DNA from: Xiphias gladius
Taxonomy: Eukaryota > Chordata > Actinopteri > Istiophoriformes > Xiphiidae
NCBI RefSeq assembly: GCF_016859285.1
Contig: NC_053409.1
Location: forward strand, 21,957,976-22,021,975
DNA length: 64,000 nucleotides
Direction of reading: 5' to 3'
Below, one piece after another: positions 46,001 through 61,000 of this stretch (positions are counted from its first letter, which is position 1; the number at the start of each line of letters is the position of its first letter). The notes below the pieces were generated by a model, which was not told the origin of the DNA, did not search any database, and saw only the letters and a list, made by a program, of their open reading frames with translations. The translations under genes were made by a program, and so were the position numbers.

Positions 46001-49000
46001 TATTTGCCAGCCCATTTGGTTGCTGCATTCAAGAAGTGCTCCTGTGTTGCCACCCGACACTGAGTGAGGAGTGCATCGCTGCTCGCCTCAGTCTGGCTCA
46101 ACGCTTGGAGACCACCCTGCACATTCTGAGTACTGCTACAGATGGCACAGGTCGGCACAGCCCCCGTGGCTTTCCAGATGCAGTAAAGTTAACGTTTTCT
46201 TTTGTTTTGCCAGTCAGATTTCTATCATGTTGAACGATACTATTAACCTAATCCTATCAATAAAAGTATTTTCAGACATTTACATGTCTTGGAGCTTTGG
46301 TGTATGCTTACCAGTAAGGATTGTTTGGCACATCTTGTGTAATGTTAGATGCGATTCTGGTAGCTTATAAATAGCAGAAGAGTTGTACCGACCATAGTGC
46401 TTTTAACATTCTATGAGAAAGTCCGAATGTTTGGTATGTCTGATGTTATCTCTCATGACAGAGGGCAGTTTGGGCAGCGCTATTCTGGCACTGTTGGCTG
46501 AGCAGGCCAGTCTGAAGCACTCAGAGCTAGACGCTCACCCTGTGCGTTCCGGCATGAAACAACTGCTTCGCTCTCTGGACCAGCTCTGCCCCTTTGAGCC
46601 CGACGGAGATCTTGCCAGATCAGATTATGTGCGGAGTTTCCTCGACTACGTTAACACACTAGCATCTGTACTGGTGCGCAGCCTTGGTTCAGAAGGTAAA
46701 ATGATTTGTCGTCGAGGAGAGATGATGTGCTTTTTGTGTCCCTTTTGTGAAAGGGATGCTGATCTAAAAACAGAAGTGGCAGTTTTTAGTTTCTTCTGAC
46801 TTACCCATTAGACGGTGGCAACTGTCAAAAGTTTAATTAGCTTAAGTGCATAGCGCCGTTTGATTAGAAATTCTTGCTACTTTCAGACATCCCCATCTCA
46901 ATCATAGCATCTTGACACTCATACCCCAACCTACACTATCCCAATTGCTTCTGGGAATCAAACCAGCAGGCACTTGGTAATAAGCTATCATTTATACAAA
47001 GCTACTGTACAGTCACCAAGGACAATCAGTGACTCTCTTCCTTCATATACCTGGTATTGTTCTGACTTGCCTCTCTTACTGTTTCTCTTAGACCAGAGCA
47101 GTGAAGTGAAGCTTGGGAATCCACTGCTGGTGTTGCTTCAAGCCCCGTTTCAGCTTCTCTCCCACGTGCTATTTGACAGACAGGTGTCTCCTGACAGGTA
47201 CGCACGTTGGTTTAACCCCATCAGTATGAACAAGGACGCATAAGCCTGTCGTTTGCATGCCGTTAGTCCTGACCTCGTCGCGCAAGGTTAGCTGAACGGA
47301 AGGTAATACGTGTGGCCCACAGCCCTCAGTTAAGTGGAAGGTTGAATGGCTCTGCTGAAAGGCAGCTGGTCAGTGTTTAAAAGAAATACTATGTAGTGCA
47401 GAAATTGTTGTACACTGCAATTACAGATTCCATGAATAAAACTGAAATCCAAACTCTGTAATATATATTTCAATTTATATGTACGGTTTGTTAGAGACTC
47501 TTCACACTTCTCTAAATGCTATCCGGAAATGGTCATCGGGTTTTTGGGTCACACCTGTGATACACCAATTCCAGTTATAGAAAAAATACATTCGAGATCA
47601 ACTTTACTTGACATTTTACTCTGCTAGATACTATAGCTTCCTACCAACAAGAACGAGGAGAGAGGAGGTAGAAGGTGCCACACGGTAGAGGCTTATCTAC
47701 ATTTGAGGGCAGCAAAATGGGGAAAATTACAACTTTAAGCTTCAATATTTCCCCCTGGATAGACACTAAACCAGCCATTCAGTGGTATGAAGGCAACAGC
47801 TTACCTTACTACTTCATGTCCCCTTTTTGTCTCCAGAGTGCTGTCCCTGCTGCAGCAGGAAGGTCTGCGACTGAGTGTCCAGCAGGTGATTGTCCAGCGA
47901 TGCTGTGAGACTTTGCCTATGTGGTTGTCGTGTCCAGGTGCCGAAAGAGACTCCAGTCAGGCCAGAAAAGATGATGGAGTGTTCGGCGTTGCCAGTTTGT
48001 CTGCCCTGCTCCAACAGCATGCCAAGGAGCACATGCCAATTCTGGGATTCACAGAGCCTCAGTCTGCTGCGAGCTCTGAGTCTGAGGCCTCAGTGGAAGA
48101 CCACTCTGCTACACCCACCAACCTCTCCACCTCGCCACCCTCTCATTCATCCTTCTCCTCCTCCTCCTCCTCCTCGAACTCTTTTCTCCTCACGCCATCG
48201 GCCCTGTCTTTCCTACAGTCACGCTCGCCTTTACTGGCCACACTGGCGTGTCTGACTGCATGCAAAGGAGAAACTGCCCGGACACAATCCTCCGGATGGT
48301 CAGGGTATTTCCGCACTGGACGTAAAGAAGTTGTCTTAGATGGTGAGCAGATTTCTTGTGAAGCTGATAACCTCCTGAAAGAGTTCCCTATTCTCTGGGC
48401 CTACCTTCACACCATGGCGGAACCAGTGCTGGGCACCCCGTTAAGTGAGAGCGAGGAAGGCTCTGCTGGACTTGGGGCGGTTGTTTGTGGGCAACCTCTT
48501 GTCACTCTCCTGCTGTCTGGGCCACAGGAAGAAGTCGCCCAGGCTGTGGCCGCTGAGGCCTTCCAGAAGGCTCTTACCTCCAGAGACCTGGGCCGAGCCC
48601 TCAGCCTGCTGGAGCTATATGGGCAAGGCTGCAGCCAGGAGGGGGCGCTAAGAGACCAGCTACTTGCCTGTGCTGCTTTAGAAGGTGAGGAATGCTGGTA
48701 AATGCACTTTAGTGAAAGGAAGCTCATTGAAGCTTAAGTTGGAACTTGCATGCTTCTAATAAATGATGATATGATCTATCTTTCTCAACCTTAACCAAGT
48801 ACAAGTAACTAAACAAACATTTATTGATCATCTTCATAAGTCATTTATAATGCAAAAATACAAAACAATTTCTTTTTCATCTTTATATAACACGATGATC
48901 TCTTGAGATCTAAACCCCTTTTTCAAACAAATCCCAACCAGAATGGCGTCGCAATTATGTAACAGGAAAATAAAGAAATCCCTTTAATGCAGCAGTTGTT

Positions 49001-52000
49001 TCCAATGTAACAAATGTTTGTTGTATATCTGATTGTCTGTGTTCAGATGGAGGTGAAGGTACAGGTCAGCTGTTCCGTGTACAGGATGCGAACCTGCGAG
49101 CCCGTGTTGCCCTCCAGGCCCTGGAGCGGTGGCCTCTGTCGGCCTGCCTGGAGCTGCTCGAGTTCTGCCTCAATGACCCGAACACGGTGGCGTCCCTGAG
49201 AATGGACTTAGAGCTCAAGAAGAAGGAACTGGACGTCTATCACTGGGTAATTCCTAGACTTGAACAGAGATTCATTTTAGTAATCCCAGAGAGAAATACA
49301 CTATACATAATCATACCAAAGCAAACAACTAAGATTTAATTAAAAAGATAAGTACATTGTTATTAGGCTTCAGTAACAGATACCTGCTGTCACGCTTTCA
49401 CTGACTGAAACAAGTCAAGACTTGTTTGTTCTGTATCAACGTTGGTCCTTGAAGGTTTTTGACAGCGTCTGAGGCTGGCGTGATTATGCATTACATTCCT
49501 CAGTTACATAATTTGACGTTCTATTGCGACTTGCCAACTGTTTGTGCTCCTTTCCCTTGTCACAGATGTTGAATTTACAGCCTCCGTTGCCCTGGGCTAC
49601 TTGGCAGGAGCTGAGGACTGAGTCTAAGACAAACTCTGAGTACATGTTGTCCATGATGCTGGAGGCAAAGGTATGTACAGAACACCTGCGGCAGTTTACT
49701 TAATAAACATTCACACATTGTCAACAGAAACTTTGTATTACCACAACTTAACAACACCTTAATCCCCAAAATACAAATTTGTTTATTTATACATTATAAT
49801 ACAATTAATCCTTTTGTTTGTTTTTGGTTTTTGTTTTTTTGTTTTGCTTTCTTTTGCAGGAGTTTGCTCTTTGTGCACAGTGGGTGGAGCTATATCCTGT
49901 ATCTGACCAGCTGAGACTGAAGCTAAAGACTGAGCATTTGCTTCATCTGCTGGAGAAGGGGCAGACAGATGATGCTTTCCAGGTCTAGACCACTCAACTT
50001 CCGGTTAAATTAACATTGTAATCCATTGTTTAAGCGGTGCAGAAAATTTGTAGAATTGTCAGAGAACCTGTCGAGAGTTCGTAGAGTCACTAATTTGATC
50101 TAATTTTGATCTTTGTAAAAGTAGAAGTAGGCTATTGTATATGTGTTCAAGAAACCTCAAAGGACAGTTATTAGGAAATGCTGGCTTCCGCAATTATGCG
50201 TCAATCGAACATTCAGTTTTTTTGAAATATGCTCTTATAGTTACCTTGAGAAGCATTTCTTTGTAAATGTGCCCTGCTATATGTAGAAGGAGGAAATCTT
50301 GCGATAGTTTGTAAGGTCTTTAACATTTAAAAACACATTTACCCCCTTCAACAGTGATTGTCTCAATTGTTTTTTTTAATCATTTTTTTAACAAGGAAAA
50401 ATAATATACATTTGTACACGTGAACATAAAGTATATAGCTAGTCACATACAAACAAACTCACTCTACACACACATCTAGATACAAGCACTACATGGTGGA
50501 TAGTGTACATATTCTGTAAATAGCTACATACATCCATACCCAAGTGTTCATAAGACAAACAGAAGTAATCCTATAGGTTGTTGGTTTGTTTTTCATGGCT
50601 TTGAATTTTTTTTCTTTTTTAACATCTTTTTCTCTCTTACCTAATTCCTCAGTTACTCGAGGGCCTCTCTGATTTTGTGGTTGGCCTGGATGTTTGTGAG
50701 CGTGCTCTGGACCGCTGCCCCGGACTGGCTGCCTGTCACTTCCTGGCTGACTACCTCACCCTGCATTTTCAGAGGCAGGTGTCTCCAGCGCGTCGACGAC
50801 ACATCCACGCCCTTCACCTGGGCTCTAAGGTTTGTGCACTGATATAACTATCCTGTCAAAGGACAGAAAATTTAGTTTGCACTTGAATTGTAAGTCTTAT
50901 TTGTGTTTTCCAGTAATTGGAATTTCCCTGCACACTTCATGCACACCTCATGTCATCATTGTTCAGGGGTCAAAAACTTGCATGCTTAAACGAATCTGTG
51001 CTTGTGGAAACTAGTTTTGCAACTTTTCAATTCCCACCAGACATGTCTGAAAACATACAGTATAATAATACTCAGCTTTACATAATAATTCGTGTTTGAT
51101 ATGTTTTTTTTCCACAAAAAGTTCAAAATTCTCCCTCTCCCTCATTGAAAATCCAGTGTCTATGGATATGCAAATACTTTTTATTTCATTTAACTTAACT
51201 TTAGGAGCTAAACACGAGATGTTTTCTACTTCACTGAATAGTCCATTCCCAGTGTATCTGCACTGGATGTTTCAAGTTTCCACAATACACTTATATAAGT
51301 TCCTTATTGGACCCAAACTGGCTTCTCAAGTAGTTGAAATGTCACAAATCCGGTTCATATGTCCACGTGTTAAACTCGAACTAAGGTGAGCACAGATAAC
51401 TTTCCTCCTTCAGCAGATGAATGTGAAAACACTCCTCTAGTGTCAAACTCTGAACATACATCATACTGCACAGTGAAGTTCAAACATCAACAATATGTAG
51501 TTACGGAGAAAATTCTTCTGATACAAAGTGATACGGCCGAGGTGGAAATGATGTTCTGCCAGTATTTATACGATTAAAGTGTTGTTCTCCAACAGCAGTT
51601 GAATTGCTTCAGATCCTCAGCTTGTGTTAATATCAGTGAATGTGTTTCCTCCTCCAGGTGTTGCTGACTCTGCCCCCAGCAGCCAGGCAGGACTATTTCC
51701 CACTCCTGTCGGAGCCTCTGCTGATGCTCGAGCAGCTTTTGATGAATCTGAAGGTGGACTGGGCAGACGTGGCAGTGCGAACCCTGCGGAGCCTCCTGGT
51801 CGGTCAGGAGGCCGGCTTTGGTGCCGAGGACATCGATAAGCTTCTGGCAGACTATGCCTGCAAGGCCCTCGACTTCTCCTGTGCTCCCAGAGAGAGGTCT
51901 AGATCTGGTCAGTGCTGAGTGCGCAACACACGGTGGCAATGACACATGTAGACGGATGTGTACGTACACTGGGTAAAGCTGGGCATCACATAATACCAAT

Positions 52001-55000
52001 AATTTAAAATTACATCGTACTGAAAGCTGGCATTGAATGCTTGGTCCTATTCTTAGTCTTGTTTACTTATATTTCAATCAGATTAAAATTCTAAATTCAC
52101 ATGGAAGAAAAGTTCTTGTAAGGCTGCTTTAAGTTAAGATACACTGATACATTTGAGTGTGGCTTCTTTTGGTAAATAGAAAAGGGGTCTTTTGGGATCA
52201 AACATGTGCTTATGCACCATGCTCTAACATTTTCAAGTTCACATTTCAACACAGCCATTCACATCACTGAGTTCTGTGTTTTTATATATGTATCACATTT
52301 CGTTTTCCAGACTCCGTAATCAGCCTCCAGGAAGCGCTGATGCAGTGTCCTGCTCAAGACAGCTGCTCCCTGTCCTCCAGTCGAATCGAGTCTCCAACGC
52401 CCTCTACAAGTAAGGCAATTGCACATGTTTATTCGTGATGAAACGATAATATGATGCCCATTTAGATTTCCATGTATGTAGTCAGACATAAAAATAGCAC
52501 CGTGGGAATTGATATGTTCTTGCTCAAGGACACTTTAGTCAGAAAAATAGTTAACCCTGCAATTTTTTCTTTCACAGTTCAGGGACACTATCAAACCATA
52601 GTGGACAATTGCAGATTAATACACTCAAAATCTTAAGAAATTCAGAAGAAGTTCTTTTTTGGTTTTTATGTATTTATATGGTGTGAAATCTGTGTTAGGT
52701 GTATCAGTGTTGTTTAAACTTTCTGGTCTAAAGTGTGTGTTCTTCATCTCTCTGATTGTTTATTTCATGTTAAATTACAGGCAGCACCCCTACACACACC
52801 CCGTCCTCAAACAGCACAGACAGGGAGAGGGATCGAAGCTCAGCAGGGAGAAAACGCCACTCGCCTGCCAAGTTCCAGCCTCCAGACCAACCCCCAGCCC
52901 GTAAAGACTGGGTCCCTGACACCCAGCAGCATGTCTGCATGGTCTGCCAGCGTGAGAGGTTCACCATGGTGAGTGGGTGAAACGGTGTGGTCATAAATTA
53001 AAAAAGGACTTCTTGCTAACACACATTATTTGTAATGGTGAGGCGGCTGACTGCCTAGATCAAAAAAACAGAAGAAGTATAAATTCCAATGTTTTAAGTT
53101 TGCTCTGGAAATAATGTTTATTTGTCTTTTGTTTGTTTGTTTTTTTTTTCTTCATCCTTTAGTTCAACAGACGGCATCACTGCCGGAGATGTGGTCGTCT
53201 GGTTTGTCACGCATGTTCTGAGCGTAAGATGCCTGTAGAGGGATGCCCAGGAGACGACGTCAGAGTCTGCGACCAGTGTTACACCTACTTTCACCCAGAG
53301 TAAGATCCTGTACATTTACCTGCAACAAACCTCACTTTTCAAACACACCTTAGTCTATATAGTTTATAAAGCAAATTATAACTAATATAGTTTACAGAGC
53401 ATTTTTAACAGCACAGGTATTTACAGTATTCTAAACAAAGAGAGGGCTTTCCTGTAGTTTGGAAGGCTTTGAATACAATAGTATTTGCAGTGGCAAGATC
53501 TAGAAAGGGCACAAAATTTCATTGGAACTTTGCAGTGTGATTTCAGGAGAATATAACAGCTTTCATTTTAAAACTTGTCTTCCGCATTCAGATCGTTTGA
53601 CAGGTAGATGCTGCTAATGCAGTGGCCTGGATAAATCCAGCTATACTGGAAACCTGACCTTATACCAGATTCAGAGTGTCTGACCTGACAAACAACAGGA
53701 CAGAATAAAATTTGGGAGTTTAAAAGGGTTAGTCTTTGTTATAGAAAATCATGGAATGTTACGTAGCGTAGTGGGAACCCTGCAACGAAGGTACATATAA
53801 ACAGATACATATAAAACAGACATGTTCTTGTGAATTGAAATTTACTTTGGCTTTTTTTTTCCATTTGCAGTTCTGATGATGAGCTGGAACCAGCTGAAGG
53901 TAACTGAAAGAACATCAGAAATTTTATGTTGCTGCTTTCATGCAAACAATTTCCTCTTTGCTATATTATAGAAAGAAAAACTGTATTTTTTTTTCGGAAA
54001 AAAGTTTGATTTATAAGTAAAAACGGGACGTAGGATAGACCTTGTATAAAATCCTGATACATACATTAAGAAAAAGCAAACCTAAAACATGCAAAATGCA
54101 ACCATTCCCGAATCAGTAATGTAAAGATGTCATTATGATGTACCTTTTTGCTCCTCTTTATGTTTTTTGTGCAGTTGCTGGTAGCCCTGTGGTGACAGAG
54201 GAAGCTTTAAATGGGATTCTGCATCTGCCTGAAGTGGTCCAGCAACAGATCCAACTCAGCACAAACCCTGCAGAGAACCAGCTGCTGCGGAGCGAGTTTT
54301 ACTATGAACAGGTCTGGATTTGAACATTTATCATTACACAGGATGGGACGCCACTGATCTGTGTGCGGGTTGCCTTTACATGTTTGTAATTTTCAGCTTA
54401 TTGACGGTGACTTGCATCGACAACAACAGCAGTAAAGCTTAAATGCTTCAAACACATATAGTTTCCACACCCTTGCTGTTGTTGTCCTTGTCTTAAACAG
54501 TAAATAGAATCTATCATTGGAAATGGTAAAGCAAGCCTAAAGTTGAGGTTATTTTTCTGCATATTTCCAGCATCCTTAACAGTTGACAGAACTCTTCACT
54601 TTTATTCAGTTGTCTTCTAGTAGAATTAGCCCAGTGGACACAGTAAGATTAACGGTGTTCTTTTGCCCCAACCCTCTAGGCTCCCAGTGCATACCTCTGC
54701 GTGGCCATTTTGTCTCTGCACAGTGACCAAACAGCCTGTGGACATCAGCTCATCATCCACTGCCGCTCTCTGTCCTGTAAGCTGACCAACCCGGAGGTGG
54801 ACGCCTGCCTCCTCACTGACATCATGCGGCAGCTGCTCTTCAGTGCCAAGCTGATGTTTGTCAAGGTTGGCCGCAGCCAGGATCTTGCGTTGTGCGACAG
54901 GTGAGATGCAACCCTAGGTCACTGTGATGTAAACAGTTTGCAGCATTTGGGTGCTTTTAAGGACGCCGGGAAATGCTGAGACGGTGTGAGAGTGAGAGCA

Positions 55001-58000
55001 AGGAGGTGCGCTATAGATAGATATAAGTGCGACGTGATCCGTGGCTGTGGTTTCAGAGCCTGGAATTTAAACACGTGACTGTTTCCTAGGCCCTACACAT
55101 TCACACAATTGTTTTCAGTTACTCTTGCTAATCAGACATCTAGTCGGGTTGAAATTTGGTACAGGTATTCTAATAATTATGTGATTCCACCAATCTCTAT
55201 GAACTAATTAATAGCGATAATTGGGTAAGTTGTCCCGCGCTTACAGGTGCAACAAAACCAACAGGAGAGTGAGGGAGCTGTTAATGACAGCACAGGGTCT
55301 GGAGAAGAGGTCTTATGAGGCAACATGAGTAAAAATATCTGTGTGGGTGGACCCTGGGTGTGCAGGTATTTTTAGAGCTGTTTTATTAAAATTTTTAACC
55401 ACTAGCAGGTAGAGTAACAACAAGTGAAGCTGAGAAACACACACTTCTGAAATTAAAATCATCTTATAAACTGGTTAAGGCTAACGACTTTGTTCTTACA
55501 CATCTGGCCGACAAAGCAACATTATCATACAGTAGAAATTGTGTTTCTGGGCATGTTGTGAATGACGTACGTGCAGGATTCACTAAGAGAAATATCTTCT
55601 TTAGCTGATTAGGTGTTTGAACGTCTTCATCATCTACTTGCTGTAGAGCCAGTAAAAATGTAAACAATGAGGTAGAAAGAGGCTAAACTGCTCCATAAAG
55701 CTGCAGAGGCAGATGATTCTTGGTAGGCTCACAAGAGTGCACTCTTTCACTCAGACACCAAGTCATTTGAGTCATGGTTGATTAATGCGGCTTTAGTTGT
55801 TAGTGCTTATCTCACCGGAGGACTCAGGGTGACCAACTTAAGAGAGTAAGATGAGTAAACTTGAGACAGACGTAAACTTGTCATCACTCATTGAACGGTC
55901 CTGTGTGTCACCATTAATTTACTCACTGTTGCAATTTTGGAAGTAGGTCTCTTGAGTGTCTTTCGTCCTCTGTCCGTCTCAAACGCTGTTTTTTTCACTG
56001 TTTTGCCTTCTCTTTTGTCCACAGTTACATCAGTAAAGTAGACGTGCTTAAGATTCTAGTGACGGCCAATTACAAATATATTCCTTCTTTGGATGACATT
56101 CTGGAGACCTCGGCTGTCACACGTCTTCGTAATCAGCTGCTTGAAGCCGAGCACTACCAGCTAGCAGTGGAGGTGAGGCACATTGTGGTTCATTTATATT
56201 ACGTTATTTTATTACAACTATTGTCACGGACCCTGTACCAGAATGCATTAATACAACTGCAACTGCCCAACTGCAGCATGCCCTATAATGCGATATATGA
56301 GCACCCTTCTCACCCTGGTTATGTTTAGTAAGCTAATGCTGCAAACAGCTTTGGCATGCAGACGTACTGGATTTAAAGAGGCCAAATTAAAAGGTGTTGT
56401 ACCAGCCAAGAATTTGGATTGGCTGGTGACCCTGATTCTTTTAACCCAGTGGTTCTCAAATTTTATACACCACACCACTGGTATTAACTTGATGTTGATC
56501 ATTGATGAGCCAGGCACGTTTTTTATGCAAGATGACCAGTATCTTCTAGGCTTTTTCAAAGAAAACAGAGCATCATTTCAGAACAGGAGGTTATCAGAAA
56601 TGTCATTGTAAAATACTGTAGTAGAAGAAAAATGTGTTGCCAGTGTAGTAACTTTGGAGTTTGACCAGTATAGTACTGATTACGAAAGCACATACCACCT
56701 TTTTTTATACTTGTATACAAATATTTTGGGCTGCCATTCAGGATATTCAAAAAAGATTATATTTATGCCAAACATATTTAGGGTATTGGGCCATAATGGA
56801 GTGTTTTGCCCATAATTTATTATCATTTCAAAGTGGAAAAACCTCTAAAACATCGTGGTATCATCGTGGTGCAGAAAACCTCTAGTCAGGCAGCTTATTA
56901 ACCCACCAAACCTAAATTAGATAAATGCAAACTCCCAAAAAAAATGTATTTCCATGGCTGTTCTCATTGTGTCTTGTTGTTTGGCTGCTGCGCTAGGTGT
57001 CTACCAAGAGTGGCCTGGACCCTGGTGGCGTGTGGCAAGCATGGGGGATGGCCTCTCTGAAGGCAGGAAACCTTTCCGGGGCAAGGGAGAAGTTTTCCCG
57101 CTGCCTGAAGGCTCCATTAGACCGCAACCAGCTCAACTTGGGTCCCTTACTGCTGCAAGAGATTGTCCAGCACCTGGAAACCACTGTGCGACCCGCTCTG
57201 ACCACGGTAGGAAGGCACTGTCATTGAGGCGTTGTTATCTAACCTGCATTACAGCTCCAGTGGTAGGCATGCTACTGTCTAAGGCCTCCATTATAGCCCA
57301 TGCTATAATGGCAGAATTTATGTTCTTGTGTGTCTTGCTCTCCCTAAGTAATTACCGTAATTTATCCTGCACGAGCTCTACACTTTATACACGTTAGACT
57401 TCTCCCAGCTGTCATCTTTGCTACATCAGCCACACCATCATTCTCAAATGCTAGTATTTTTAACACAAGCGTGGTGTCTTCATGTGGCTAGCAACCAAAT
57501 AGAGATACCATAGAGAAGCAAAAAATGTGTGTGCACTGTTGCTTTGTAAATTAATTTAAAAGTAATGAGCAACGTACAAGTACGAGCCAAGTACATCACA
57601 ACAACAGGAACTTAAAGCTGTCCAGATATTGACTGATGCATCTGAATAGTATAAAATTTACTGTATGAAAAAAGGAAAGAAAAAAAACTTAAAAAAATAA
57701 ACTAAAAAAATAAACCCAAATTCATCTAAAAAAATTAAACCATAAGAAGATCTTTGACTGTATTCGCTTTTGTCAGTTTATAATTTTTCAGCAATGTAGT
57801 TTTCTAATAATATATAGTAGAGGTCAGATAGTCACTCCCCTGGTTTGCACATATAAGACTCATACAGAATGTGCAATACTACTTCAGCCCCCAGCCCCTG
57901 GTACACGACACCGTAGGAATCTCCCACATATCGTTTGGTGCCAGGGGTCTCGGCTTCTACACATCGAGAGGATGCTAGTACGTAATACCATGTGTGCGCT

Positions 58001-61000
58001 GGCCGGGAATAATGTGGGAGTTTCCAGTGAGGGAGTTTTGCTAAGTTTTTGTGGGTTCTGCATTCTTCAGAAACTACTGTTTGTGGTTGAGTGATATCTG
58101 TGCTATCTGACCTTATCATACTGTGCATTGAATAAAAGGACAACTACAATAAGCTTTAAGATGTGTAATGTTAAATTAGTATGAATTAAATATGCACAGT
58201 GTTTTCACACTCGCTCATCTGCACATACAGTATAAATTCACGACCCTTTGTTTGATTATTTGTTTTCTGATTGTTCCTGTGTTTGTGTCAGTCTTTTGGC
58301 GAGGACATCTTGGCGTCCCTGCGGGAGCTGGAGGAAGCCCTGAGTGACGCAGGTCCTGTCGAGCAGCCGGAGGGACAAACGCAGAGCAGCATCTTCCACC
58401 AGGAGTGCCTGTACTACCTGAACACATATGGCACCCACCTGGCACTGATCAGCTTCTATATGCGTCATGACTGCATGACAGAGGCCCTGACATTCTTGCT
58501 CAACAAGGTGAGACAGGCAAAAATGTTATGGAAAGCACAATGCGAAAAAGGGCACTGTTCTTCTTCAAAAAAGACCAAATATGATGTACCATTACTTCTA
58601 TTTTCCCCACATTTGACGTATGTTTTCCTGTTTTATCGTGGCTCAGGACTGCCCAGAGGAGGTGTTTCTAGAGGGTGTGTTGCAGCCCAGTCTGGAGCGG
58701 GGGCGTCTTGGCATGCTGCAGGGGATACTGGAAAAACTGGACCCTGGCTTGGAGACATGTAGCCGCTACCTCATCGCCTCCTGCCAGTTCCTGCAGCGGC
58801 GTGGATACTTTAACACACTCTACCAGCTCCAGCAGTTCATGATGGTTACTGTCTTTTAATGCTTTTTCCATCTCTTTTTTTTCAAGATATTTATGATCTC
58901 TTTAGATTTTAATTATCATTTTGCAGTAAAAAGACTGGTTAGAGAGCAAAGAGGGTAAAATTCAACTAAATTTCCTGGCTTGATTCAAAAACAGGAGATC
59001 AAAAGTTAAGGGTCAGTGCCTCAACAAGTGCACCGTTAGCAAACTTCAAAAAGTGTCACTCTTTCTTTCCAGTCAGACAGGCCTTCATATTTCCATATTA
59101 ATATCCAATACCAACCTTCCTCGTGGCCTAGCGGTTAAGACACGTACCATATAATCGTAAATTATGGATTAAACCAGTGGTTCTCCTTAGTGCAAGTCCT
59201 AAAGAGTTCAAACTGTGCAGTATTATGCAAGACAAAAAAACAAAGATGAGAGAAGTTTGAAAAAATTGCTAATTTTGTGTTGCAGGGCTCTGTTTTTTCT
59301 TCTTTTCTACCCCGTCATGTCAGAACACGTTAGATTCATTGTGACTGTTTGGAGGGGTCCTTACCCTCAGGTTGGGAACCGCTGCCTCACAGTATCAGTC
59401 AGTCTAATAAAGGCAAAAATGCCAAAAACAAATCCCAAAAAAGAACAAGATACAAAGAGTTGCATTGTACAGCTATGTGATGATGTTAGATTTCTGACAG
59501 ATGACCAAACCATACCTTTTTAGTAATATGTAAAATGTTCTTTACCTGGACAGGATCATGTACGTGCAGCCATGACCTGTATCCGATTCTTCACACATGG
59601 AGCCAGTTCATACCTACAGCTGGGAGAACAGCAGGTATATCTTTTTTTTTTTTTTTTTTTTTCCCCACAGTTATGCGGTTGGCAAAAATTAAAAAAAAAA
59701 TTTAAAAAAATTCCCTGCTTGTTTGAGAAAGTGTACCCTGCCCTTGACCTTGTTTCTGACCTTGACCTTGCACAGCGCTGGTTGGTCAGAGCCAAAGAGC
59801 ACCTGAGGACATACCTGCAGGAGCAGCAAGGTCGAGGCGCCGGGAGGAGAAAATCTCAGGTCAACTCACTAAGGAAGATGATGTCGTCTAGTGATGTATC
59901 CAGGTTATTTAATATATCTTTTATTTTAATTTTGGAAATAAATCTAAGCTCATGCCTACTTATCAGAACCGATTAAAGAAAAAAGAAAGTATAATTTAAT
60001 CTTGGGACCTTCATTTTTGTGCTCCATTACCACCACTTTTGCTTCATACCTGTTTACTACCTGTCAAATAGACTTTTTGGTCTCGTTTTCCAAAAGCAAG
60101 GACCTCTGCTGTCTCATTTTTTTTCAAGGCACATGAACACAATTGAGCTCCAGCTGGAGGTGACCCGTTTTCTCCACCGCTGTGAGACCGCTGCTTCCTC
60201 CAAAGCTCCACAGACCAGTACACCTTCGACCAAGTCCTCTGGATCCAATTCACCACCTACACTGTTTGGGGGAAGTCCAATGAAGGTTGAGGTGGCCTGT
60301 AAGGTGAGGTTTCCGTTGTGATTATTCCAGTACTTAACTTTCGTTTACTTAACAATCAGTAAGCCCCTTAAAATAGATTAAGGTTGTTAAAATGCCTCAC
60401 TACCCTGCAAATGACTTTATTCATGTGTTAAGACCCTGGATTAGAGATGTGGTTTATATAAAATAATACAAGTATGCCTTAATGAATCTTGATAGAAGAG
60501 CTTTTACCTGTATGTGACAGGGAAAGATCAGTTTTACATACATTTTAAGGGCTTGAAGTGAGACGTTTTGCTCTGATAATGGGATGATATAAGGGATAAC
60601 GAATGAATGGGTTATGAAAATGAACTTTGTTGAACATGTTTAAGTTGAGCTCACTAAGAATAAAGTATACTGTATGTATAAATATATATTAAATGCCCGG
60701 TTGGGATTGTGTTTTGCATAAAATCCAGTAATTTGCCCGTAATTGCAGGTCATGCTCGGAGGAAAAAACATAGAAGAGGGGTTTGGCATTGCCTACAGAG
60801 TCATACAGGTATGTTCATATATGAGATGAGTATGCATTCGTTTTTCTGTCAAAACTGGATTCCTTAAGTTGAATACAATTTTCAATTTCAATTTTAAGAC
60901 AATAAAAGCAACCTAGACCTTGAATGCTGCATACTTATGCCAACACAATATATATGCTTTTGTCAGCATATGTATGTTCCACGCCAGATTTTTGCCCAAA

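Noticed and set aside
57830-58150. Possible solo LTR in zfyve26 intron 33
   Set aside because: It ends in a poly(A)-signal-like GAATAAAAGG, but no TG/CA termini, target duplication or second copy could be found in the window.
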